Shown here in pieces: positions 1 to 8,500 of a DNA stretch of 9,927 bases. The position numbers and the translations under genes are program-made. Each line of letters begins with the position of its first letter. The stretch's first letter is position 1. The stretch is from Ardenticatenales bacterium (GTDB lineage: Bacteria; Chloroflexota; Anaerolineae; Ardenticatenales; Ardenticatenaceae), in the NCBI GenBank assembly GCA_013812995.1, contig JACCSL010000607.1, positions 1 to 9,927 of the forward strand, in the 5' to 3' direction. A model generated the notes under the pieces. The model saw nothing but the letters and a program-made list of their open reading frames with translations. It searched no databases and was not told the origin of the DNA.

Positions 1-405
1 AGTATATCCCGCTTCTAGCTGGAAGGGGCGCTGAAAATCACTGGCTACCACCGCTTGGAGCTCGGACTCGCTGGGTATATGAACCACCTCTATGGAAAAA
101 GGGGCTGCTGGCATGATCTGTTGCTGCGGAATCCCCTCTTCGCTTACCATAAAACGCGTCCGAAGCATCTCATGGCGTTCGATCAGGGCCGCAAAGCTTT
201 TTTCGAGCGCGACGATGTCCAGGGGGCCTTCCAGCGTATAGGCTTGATGGATGTGATAGGCCGAGGCCGACCCACCCAACTGCTCGATGAACCACAGGCC
301 CTCCTGCGAGAAGGAGAGCGGATAGAACATCTCGTAGCTTTTCTTTGCCAGGAGCTCCGCCAGGAGGGCGCGCTTTTCGTCCGGGGAGAGTGGTTGAGGA
401 TCCAT
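1..405 (-). CDS. NRPS starting with a condensation domain (first 135 aa; C-terminal part outside window)
   Basis: The 5' end of the next synthetase gene; the frame is open through position 1. The ATG at 405 follows the TAA of the upstream NRPS gene by 4 nt and has GGAG 9 nt upstream. Residues 6-22 (LSPDEKRALLAELLAKK) form a charged, probably helical leader of the sort found ahead of N-terminal C domains and possibly used for docking. The condensation domain then begins: YPLSFSQEGLWFIEQL (28-43) is motif C1, RHEMLRTRF (77-85) is motif C2, and FQRPFQLEAGY (124-134) matches the stretch that precedes the active-site region. The HHxxxDG motif and all later domains lie outside the window. It should condense the chain from T3 of the upstream protein with the next monomer (inference from colinearity). 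Whether it is a single- or multi-module protein cannot be told. Confidence 0.93.
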   Translation of the reverse strand, partial: MDPQPLSPDEKRALLAELLAKKSYEMFYPLSFSQEGLWFIEQLGGSASAYHIHQAYTLEGPLDIVALEKSFAALIERHEMLRTRFMVSEEGIPQQQIMPAAPFSIEVVHIPSESELQAVVASDFQRPFQLEAGYT

Positions 406-409
406 GCTT

Positions 410-3400
410 TTACACTCCGTCTTGCTTCAGCCTCGTAAGTAGCTCCTCTATTTCTGCCTGGCTCAGCTCATCTATTCGCCTGAGCAGGTGAGACGCTTCG
501 TCCATGGTGATGGCAGGGGCAGGCTGTTCGCGTGCCAGGGACGGATTGGCAATCAATGCTGCTAATTCCGCGATGGTGGGCGCTTCAAAAAGATCTTTGA
601 GGGTCAACTGGGTCGCGAGCCGGGTAGAGAGACGCGCAATGACCTGGGCGGCCAACAGAGAATACCCGCCTATGCTGAAGAAGTTGTCATGGATGCCCAC
701 TCTCTCCATTCCCAATACCTCTTCCCATACCTCGGCCACGATTGTCTCCACATGATTCGTTGGGGCAACATAGGTCGTAGACCGGTGCGTGAATGAGGGA
801 GCTGGCAGCCTTGCGCGATCAATCTTGCTGCTTGCCGTGCGTGGCAAATCGCTGAGGGTGACAAACTGGGTAGGTATCAGGTACTCCGGCAGCGACTCTC
901 TCAGCATATTCTTTAGCTGTTGGATGTCGGCGTGCCCGGCAACTTGAAGGGTCAGATACGCAACGAGCGTGCTGTTGCCCAACTCATCTTTGTGGAGGGT
1001 GACGGCGGCCTCGCGGACCCCTGGGTGTCGATGCAGGGCAACCTCGATCTCACCCAATTCTACCCGATGTCCACGGATTTTTACCTGGGTATCGGAGCGA
1101 CCCAAAAAGACGAAATTGCCGTCAGGCAACATATATGCCAGATCTCCCGTCCGATACAGCCGTGCCCCTAGCGTAAGGTCGAAAGGATTCTCCATAAATT
1201 TCTCCCTGGTCAATTCAGCCTGGTTCAAGTATCCCTCCGCGACTAGGTCACCGCCGATGTACAACTCTCCAACCACGCCGATCGGAACAAAGGCTAAATG
1301 GGAGTCGAGCAGGTAGACCTGGGCATTATCGATGGGTCTGCCAATGGGCGGCAGGGTTGGCCAGGCTTCGCGCGGTTGGCCCATCGTGTACGCCGTCGCC
1401 ACATGGGTTTCCGTTGGGCCATATTGATTTACCAACTCGCAGGAGGGCAAGCGGCCAAAGAACTCCCGAATCTGGGGGGTTAGTACAAATTGTTCCCCCG
1501 CTGTAATGACCGCTTGGAGGGAGGTGGGCCACAGATCCAATGTGCTTGCAGCGGCAGCCAGGTTTTGCAAAACGATGTAAGGGACAAACAGTCGCTCGAT
1601 CTCTTCTTGAATCATCCGGTGTAGCAGGGCCACCATGTCTCGTTGCACGTCTGCACGGATCAGGTGGAGATTCCCGCCCGTCGTAAGGGTCGAGAATATC
1701 TCTTGAAAAGAAACATCGAAGCTCAACGAAGCAAACTGAAGTACACGCACCCCCTCCGTTCGTGCGAACTGGGTTGCTTGCCATTGCAGAAGGTTCGCCA
1801 GCGGGCGATGGGGCATGATGACCCCTTTCGGCGTGCCGGTCGACCCAGAGGTGTAGAGGACATAGGCAGTATCCTGCAAATCAGGCAGCGATAGGAGCGG
1901 TCCGGGCTTGCGGTCCATGATCTCTGCCCATCCCGTATCGAGGTCAATTTGCTGGACATAGGAAGGTATTGGGCAAGGTAAGGGCTGCTTTTCTGTCAGT
2001 AGGAGATCGAGGCGCGCGTCCTCCACCATAAGCTGTAACCGTTGAGTAGGGTAGTTGGTATCCAGAGGAACATAGGCTCCTCCAGCCTTGAGGATAGCCA
2101 GAATAGCGACGATCATGGCATAAGAACGGTCAGCCAGGACTCCAACATATGCTCCCTGCCTCATGCCCCTCTCTCGAAGGAAACGGGCAAGCTGATTTGC
2201 GTGATTATTCAGCTCGCCGTAGGTCCATCGCTGTTCATTTGCCGTGATCGCCACCGCGCTTGGGCTTTGCTGCACCTGCTTTTCGAAAAGATGGATGCAG
2301 CTCAAAAGCGGGATTTGGGGGTTGTTCCCGGTGCTTTTTGTGAGGATAAAGGCTTTTTCCTGTTCGGAATGCAACTCAATCGCATAGACGGGGATTGTTG
2401 GCTCTTTTACGATCGTCTCCAGGATCTGTTGGTAGTGTTGGATCATCCGCTCGACGGTTCCCTGATCGAAGATGTCCGTATTGTATTCCCAGACAACTGT
2501 CATGGGCTCCTGGGAGGCGGTAGCGCTTGAGAAGCCAACTCGCTGTTCCGGTCGCGCCACGACGACAATATTCATATCAAACTTGGCCGAGCCGTTGGCC
2601 AACAACTCCTGGACGACATAGGAGAGGCCCGGAATTGCTACAGGCGGCAGCGGGGCACTATGAAAATGAAATGCATACTGGAATAGGGGGTTGTAATCCA
2701 GTGTGCGTTCTGGGTTAAGTGCCCCTACGATTTTCTCGAACGGATAATCTTGATGGGCGTGGGCCTCCAGTAAGGTCGTTTTTACCTTGTAAAGAAGCTC
2801 CGCGGCGCTCTCACTGGGGGCGAGCCGCGTGCGCAGGACCAGCATATTTACATACATGCCGATCGCATGCTCCATCTCCGAAAAGCGCCGGTTGGCGATA
2901 CTGGATCCGACCAGGATATCTCTTTGCTGGGAGTAGCGATGCAGCAGGATCTTGAACGCTGTGAGCATCGTGATGAATGGCGTCACACCGTGCATCTGGC
3001 TCATCTGCCGGAGCGCCTCGAACAGGGGGACGGGAATGTCGAAGCGCCGATGAGTCCCTTGAAAGGTTTGGGCCTTTGGCCGTGGCCGATCGGTTGGAAT
3101 CTGAAGCAAGCGCGGGCTGTCGGCCAGTTGGGCAAGCCAGTAGTCGAGTTGCTTCTGGGCCTGTTCCGTCTTCAGCCACGCCTGCTGCCAGACCGCGTAA
3201 TCGACAAATTGCAAGCCTGGTTCGGGAGGGAGGGGGTAAGTTTTATCTGAATAGACCCTGTACAGCTCCAACAACTCTCGCAGGAATATATTCCAGGACC
3301 ATCCATCGTGAACAATGTGGTGCTCAATGTGAAACAGCACCGCCCGATCGTCGGCTAGTTGGAAGAGCGCCCAACGCACAAGGGGCAATCGATCGAGTTG

Positions 3401-5569
3401 GAAAAGCTGTCCCATGTGGTCTTCAATTTGGTGGCCCAGCACTTCTTGTTGCACGCTCGTTTCAAGCCCGGTCATATCCACTGTGGTTAGTTGCGCGGGG
3501 AAGGGCTCGTGGAGCATCTGAACGGCAATCCCATCCTGCTCGACGAATGTGGTGCGAAATATCTCGTGCCGTCGGATGATTTCATCAAGAGCGCTCTGAA
3601 GAAGAGCCAGCTCCAGTTTTCCTGTAAAAGTGATGAGGGATTGGAACTGGTATGCCCGGCTGGTCGGTGACAACTTTTGCAGGATCCACAACTGCTCTTG
3701 GGAGGCTGAAAGCGGAAAAATTCGGTCGCTCGCGAGGCGTGAGGGGGGAGGCATGCCTTTCGCAGGGCCGTTTTGCCGCTCCTGATTGATGAGTGCGGCA
3801 AGTGCTGCGAGGGTGGGGTGGGTGAAGATATCACGGGGGGATAGCTCTACCTGCATGACGTCTCTAACACGCGCGGCGAGCTGGGTCGCCAGCAGGGAGT
3901 GACCTCCCAACGTAAAGAAATCATCTGATGGCGCAGGATCAGGCACTGCAAGCAGCGCACCCCACAGCGCTGCCAGCGCCTTTTCCGTCGGTGTATAGGG
4001 GTACGAAGCCGCTGGCTCCCGTCGTTGGGCCGGAGAGGGCAAGTTTTTCTGGTCGATCTTCCCGCTGGGTGTTCGGGGCCATGCCTCAAGCAACATAAAC
4101 GCCCCAGGAACCATGTAGGCAGGTAGCGTCCTACTCACGAATGCCTTCAATGTCTCCGGAGCAACCTCCTCACGAGACTTCACAGCATAATAGGCAACGA
4201 GCCAACGATGGTCTGGCGAATCCTCCCGCACCACGACGACTGCCTGTTGAACAGCGGCGTGCTGTTGAATCGCGCGCTCGATCTCGCCCAGTTCGATGCG
4301 ATAACCACGCACCTTCACCTGAAAATCGGTTCGACCGACGAAAACCAAGTTTCCATCAGGAAGATGCGAGACAAGGTCCCCTGTTCTGTAGAGCCGTCGC
4401 CCTGGTAGCTGGCTGAAGGGGTCGGGGATGAACCGTTCAGAGGTGGTAGATGGGCTTTGCCAGTACCCATAGGCCAACCCAACGCCGCCAATATAGAGCT
4501 CTCCCACCTCTCCGGGTGGTACCGGGTGCCCCCCCTCATCAAGAATATGCAGGTCGAGATTTTGGATGGCTTTGCCGATGGGAGTCCTGCGCTCGGCAGT
4601 CAAGGTTGGTGGTACAGAGTACAGGGTAGAGCAGACCGCCACCTCTGTTGGGCCGTACCCATTCAGGAGGGTTAGCGCAGGAACGAGAGACTTGATTTTG
4701 ACCAGAATAGCCTCGGGAATTGGCTCCACACCGACCAAGAGGCGTTTCAGGTGCAACTGGCTGGCTCTGGTAGCCAGCCAGTCAGCCAACCCTTCCAGGA
4801 AGAAAGGTGGAAGATAGCCGCTCTCGATTTGCTCTTCCTCAAGCCAGGCCCAGAGCACCTCAGGCTCCCCCCGCAGGGGTTCGGGAACCAGATGTAGCGT
4901 CCCGCCCACAAAAAAGGCCGAAAAGATTTCGTATACGGACACATCAAAGCTGATGCTGGTCCACAAACTAAAGCGGCTCCCAGCCGGAAGCGGACAGCAC
5001 TTCTCAAACGCCTCTACCAGATTGAGGATCCCCTTGTGATGACAACAGACCCCTTTCGGCTTCCCTGTCGAACCAGAGGTATAGATGATGTAGGCGATCT
5101 GCTCGGGTACCCGTGAAGGAGGTGAGAAGCTATTGGGCAGTCTTGTATCGAGAAGGGAATAGGGGATGATTTGTACCTTCGATTGGGGTAGCTGCTCTGC
5201 CAGACTGCCCTGGGTAACCAGGAATGACATCTGCGCATCTTCCATGAGGAAAGCCAGCCGCTCCCTGGGATACTGCGGGTCAAGTGGAACGTAGGCGGCC
5301 CCGCTTCGCAGGATTGCCAGAAGGGCAACGATGAGCTCGACGGATATCTCCATCGCCAGCCCCACCGGCATGCCCGGCCTCACCCCTTGCTGGTGCAGCG
5401 TATGGGCGAACTGATTCACCTGCCGATTCAGCACCTCGTAGGTGATAGCCTCCTGCTTAAACTTGATTGCCGTTGTAGCTGGTGTGCTCCGGGCATAGTG
5501 CTCAACCAGGCCATCCAAACAGACCGAGGTCAAATCGCTGCGGTGTGTCATCGGCTCAAATTCTTTCAT
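410..5569 (-). CDS. NRPS elongation protein, A2-T2-C-A3-T3 (1719 aa)
   Basis: A bimodular peptide synthetase. A2 covers about residues 20-512: YIIYTSGSTGKPKG (160-173), FDVSVYEIF (208-216), NGYGPTEVAVC (303-313), YRTGD (394-398), Lys504 in PSGKID. T2 is about 525-596 (Ser558 in LGGHS). A complete condensation domain is about 615-1060: SASQEQLWIL (621-630), RHEIFRTTF (667-675), an intact HHIVHDG (750-756, catalytic His751), IGMYVNMLVLRTRL (903-916), HQDYPFE (939-945). A3 is about 1090-1592: YVLYTSGSTGTPKG (1236-1249), FDVSFQEIF (1284-1292), NQYGPTETHVA (1381-1391), Lys1582 in SSKIDR. T3 is about 1600-1675 (Ser1637 in IGGYS). A charged helical tail, 1686-1719, ends the protein. By-eye codes: A2 DVYYLGGVCK, A3 DVQFIAQVAK; the latter is close to proline codes. 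The protein starts directly with an A domain, so its first condensation must come from the upstream protein. The start at 5569 is chosen because AAGGGA lies 8 nt upstream; it overlaps the previous gene by 14 bp. Confidence 0.96.
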   Translation of the reverse strand: MKEFEPMTHRSDLTSVCLDGLVEHYARSTPATTAIKFKQEAITYEVLNRQVNQFAHTLHQQGVRPGMPVGLAMEISVELIVALLAILRSGAAYVPLDPQYPRERLAFLMEDAQMSFLVTQGSLAEQLPQSKVQIIPYSLLDTRLPNSFSPPSRVPEQIAYIIYTSGSTGKPKGVCCHHKGILNLVEAFEKCCPLPAGSRFSLWTSISFDVSVYEIFSAFFVGGTLHLVPEPLRGEPEVLWAWLEEEQIESGYLPPFFLEGLADWLATRASQLHLKRLLVGVEPIPEAILVKIKSLVPALTLLNGYGPTEVAVCSTLYSVPPTLTAERRTPIGKAIQNLDLHILDEGGHPVPPGEVGELYIGGVGLAYGYWQSPSTTSERFIPDPFSQLPGRRLYRTGDLVSHLPDGNLVFVGRTDFQVKVRGYRIELGEIERAIQQHAAVQQAVVVVREDSPDHRWLVAYYAVKSREEVAPETLKAFVSRTLPAYMVPGAFMLLEAWPRTPSGKIDQKNLPSPAQRREPAASYPYTPTEKALAALWGALLAVPDPAPSDDFFTLGGHSLLATQLAARVRDVMQVELSPRDIFTHPTLAALAALINQERQNGPAKGMPPPSRLASDRIFPLSASQEQLWILQKLSPTSRAYQFQSLITFTGKLELALLQSALDEIIRRHEIFRTTFVEQDGIAVQMLHEPFPAQLTTVDMTGLETSVQQEVLGHQIEDHMGQLFQLDRLPLVRWALFQLADDRAVLFHIEHHIVHDGWSWNIFLRELLELYRVYSDKTYPLPPEPGLQFVDYAVWQQAWLKTEQAQKQLDYWLAQLADSPRLLQIPTDRPRPKAQTFQGTHRRFDIPVPLFEALRQMSQMHGVTPFITMLTAFKILLHRYSQQRDILVGSSIANRRFSEMEHAIGMYVNMLVLRTRLAPSESAAELLYKVKTTLLEAHAHQDYPFEKIVGALNPERTLDYNPLFQYAFHFHSAPLPPVAIPGLSYVVQELLANGSAKFDMNIVVVARPEQRVGFSSATASQEPMTVVWEYNTDIFDQGTVERMIQHYQQILETIVKEPTIPVYAIELHSEQEKAFILTKSTGNNPQIPLLSCIHLFEKQVQQSPSAVAITANEQRWTYGELNNHANQLARFLRERGMRQGAYVGVLADRSYAMIVAILAILKAGGAYVPLDTNYPTQRLQLMVEDARLDLLLTEKQPLPCPIPSYVQQIDLDTGWAEIMDRKPGPLLSLPDLQDTAYVLYTSGSTGTPKGVIMPHRPLANLLQWQATQFARTEGVRVLQFASLSFDVSFQEIFSTLTTGGNLHLIRADVQRDMVALLHRMIQEEIERLFVPYIVLQNLAAAASTLDLWPTSLQAVITAGEQFVLTPQIREFFGRLPSCELVNQYGPTETHVATAYTMGQPREAWPTLPPIGRPIDNAQVYLLDSHLAFVPIGVVGELYIGGDLVAEGYLNQAELTREKFMENPFDLTLGARLYRTGDLAYMLPDGNFVFLGRSDTQVKIRGHRVELGEIEVALHRHPGVREAAVTLHKDELGNSTLVAYLTLQVAGHADIQQLKNMLRESLPEYLIPTQFVTLSDLPRTASSKIDRARLPAPSFTHRSTTYVAPTNHVETIVAEVWEEVLGMERVGIHDNFFSIGGYSLLAAQVIARLSTRLATQLTLKDLFEAPTIAELAALIANPSLAREQPAPAITMDEASHLLRRIDELSQAEIEELLTRLKQDGV
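415..418 (-). promoter_or_regulatory. Ribosome binding site GGAG for the C-domain-first NRPS
   Basis: GGAG lies within the last codons (Gly-Val) of the upstream NRPS gene and 9 nt before the ATG at 405. It supports that start, which in turn gives a protein whose condensation domain begins after a short leader of ordinary length. Confidence 0.6.
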
Positions 5570-8500
5570 CCTTGCTGTCCCTTATCTGGTTGGCCTTGAT
5601 GCCGGCAAGCTCCAATTGTTCTATCAACATATCCCAGCATTCACCTATGGCTGATTCCTTGAAGCCGCAGCATTGCAGGGCAACCTCCACCGCTCCGCCC
5701 TCTCGGGTGATGATGAAATCGATATCACCCTCCCGGCAGGGATCGCGCTGCGCCAGCTGCGCGACCAATCCATAATCCTCTGCTTCCTCACCCGATGCCT
5801 TCGGCTGCTCATAAAAATTAAGGGTGAGATGGTGCTTGCTCCCTGCAAAGGCAGCGATCCAGCTCTCCCATTCATCGGATGCGGCGAGCTGTTCAAAAAG
5901 AGTAGCGTAATTGATCTCATGGTATCTCACGAAATCCATCACCCCCAACAGCTTTTCCAGCGCTTTCTCGACCGGGTGCTGTGCCTCGATCGGGATTAAC
6001 AGCGGAAAGGTATCGGTCAGATCCCCGACCACCGAAAAATAGTGCTGCTCCCCATAAACCCTTCCGTGGTAAAGAGCCCAGAACGGGACAGCGGCACAGC
6101 CCGACCACAAGGAGAGCGCCCGCGCACAGACAAGATAGAGCTGGTTGATCCCGAGTTGGGATTCTTGTTCTCGGGTTAATACACTCAGGTCGTAGGAGAC
6201 GCGTTTGATATACGGGGTGGGAGTCACATCCCTCATAGAGAGGAAAAATGCGTCGAGCTGCTTGCTATGCGCGAGGAACGATTCCATATACGCTTTATAG
6301 GGTTGCAGCGCTCCTACCGATTGCTGCCGGCGGGCAGCAACATAGGCCTCATAGGAGGTGGTGAGTGGAGGGAGCTCCAGAGCCTCTCCCTGAAGCATAG
6401 CCCAGTACAGCTGCTCGATCTCGTTGACAAGGATATTCTGGCTTTCCCCATCGGCGATGGAGTGACTGATACACCAGAGTAACCGCAACGTGGTCGGAGT
6501 CTCCTGTACCAAGGCCAGGCGGAACAGCGGGGGTGAGGTCAGGTCGAACGGGTAGGTAAACAGGGAAGCGATAGTCCTATAAAACGTGCCGATGGCATCG
6601 GGGCTATAAGGCGTGAGATCAAGGAAGGGTAGCGAGAGCCCTTGCAGTTGGTATTCGTCGACAACGATCATCCCGTTCGGTGCTGTACGAAAGGCTGCCC
6701 GGAGTAGGGGATGGCGCAGGATGATCTCCCGCACAATCGCTTCGATCCCCTCAGCCGTTCCGCCATGCAGAAGTGGCAGGTGGATGACGATCTGGGCGGA
6801 GGCTTCTTTGCCCCTCTGCACCTCCACGGTGCGCCGATTGGCCGGGCTCGCAGGGAAAGCGCGAATAGGAGTCTTTTCGAAGGTGGAGGGCGAAAGAAAA
6901 GCTTCTACGAAACGATCCACGACCTCTTGTGGCACGAGCTCTTCCGAACCGTGCGCCCTTTCTGCGGTTTTGGGCTCCGGCAACTGCGGGAACCTGCGCC
7001 GGGAGCTGTCCAGGTGGTCAGCCAGCGCAGTGATGGTGGGATAGGTGAAGATATCGGCGATTCGACATTCAACCCCCAGCCGCTCCTGAATTGCTACGCT
7101 GAGCGAAATAGAGAGGAAAGAGTTACCCCCTAACTCGAAGAAATCCTCATCAATGCCGACCTCCGTGAGATGAAGCAGGTCGGCCCAGATGTCTGCGAGC
7201 GTTTTTTCAGTAGAGGTTCGAGCTGCCACCATCTCTTTTTCGCTGGAACGTCGCTGTTCTGAAAAAAGAGACTCCAACTTGTTGCGGTCCATCTTGCCGT
7301 TTGTCGTGTACGGTAGCTGGTCCAGCTTGACGTAGACTCTTGGGATCATGTAGTGGGGCAGCTTGTCTTGCAAGTAGGTACGCAGCTGGACCGGAGAAAA
7401 GGTATCGGCTGCATAAAAACAAACCAGTTGCTTGTTCGTCATATCGCCCCAGGCAATAACCGCCGTGTCCTTGATGAAAGGACAATTTCTGATGCTTGCT
7501 TCGATCTCTTCCAGTTCGATTCGGTAACCGCTAATTTTGACCTGAGAATCGCTCCGTCCCATGAATTCCAGACAAGTTTCACCTCTATCGGTAACGATGA
7601 GACGCCCCAGATCGCCTGTTTTATACATACAAGCGTCGGGGACGGAGGAAAATTTATCGGGCAGAAATGCCTTCTTGCTCAGTTCGGCATTCTGGTATCC
7701 CAGGGCAACCCCACGACCACCAATATAGATTTCCCCTGTTACATACGACGGGCACAAATTTCCCATCTGATCCAACACATACAATTTGTAGTTGGGGAGT
7801 GGGAAACCAATCGGAATCTTGCCCTGCTCGATAGAGAAATCGACCCAATACCCCGTTGCATTGATGGTTGCCTCGGTGGGGCCATAGATGTTGTGGAAGC
7901 GTACTGGCGAGTCCACGAGTTTGCCCCATAGATGCGTCTGATTGTAATAGAGGGACTCGCCCCCAATGATGACATAGCGTAAATCGGGTAGCACGCCCAG
8001 GGTTGAATCTTTGTGCTTTTCGAGCAGGTTCAACATGTGGATCCAGTGAGACGTTACCACATCGAAATGGGTGATCCGCGCTTCCCGCAACCACTTCAAC
8101 AACAGATAGGCGTCCGTCAAGATAGATTCCGGAATGGGGAGCAGTGTTGCCCCGGATACAAAGGCTGGAAAAATTTGCTGAATAGAAGGATCAAAGGTAA
8201 TGGGGGCGTTCTGGCACAGCCGGGACTCACTCGACACCTCGTAGTAGAGGCAATAATAGTGGATGAAATTCAGCAGGCTGTCATGGCTGATTCGAACACC
8301 CTTCGGCTTCCCCGTCGTTCCAGAGGTGTAAATAAGGTAGGCGGCCTGATAGCGGTCAACCAGGATATGAATATCGTCGACGGGTTGCTCTGCAACGCGC
8401 CCCGCGTCGGCCTCCAGCACCTCGATTGTGACGCCCGGTAGGTCACGATGTGCAAAGGTCATGGCATAGACGGATTTCTCCGTCAATATCGTGGTTGCCC

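Noticed and set aside
55..438. 127-codon open frame on the plus strand
   Set aside because: It is antisense to the start of the C-domain-first NRPS, where condensation motifs C1 and C2 read cleanly on the minus strand.
2977..3579. 200-codon open frame on the plus strand
   Set aside because: It lies antisense to the intact condensation domain of the 1719-aa NRPS, has low-complexity Arg/Ala/Gly-rich sequence and no recognisable domain. It is a mirror of the coding strand.
5549..5551. ATG at 5551 (Met7) as the start of the 1719-aa NRPS
   Set aside because: It would avoid the overlap with the upstream gene, but it lacks a well-spaced Shine-Dalgarno sequence, while the ATG at 5569 has AAGGGA 8 nt upstream.
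5598..6863. Reading protein 2 as a plain GrsA-like A-T-E protein that makes a D-amino-acid starter
   Set aside because: Length and domain order fit, but both Glu of the EGHGRE-type motif are replaced, the first His of HHxxxDG is Ser, and the next protein has no N-terminal C domain to receive a D-residue. Ordinary epimerase activity is therefore not supported.
7353..7931. 192-codon open frame on the plus strand
   Set aside because: It is fully antisense to A1 core motifs A5-A10 of the 1108-aa NRPS, and its translation resembles no known protein.
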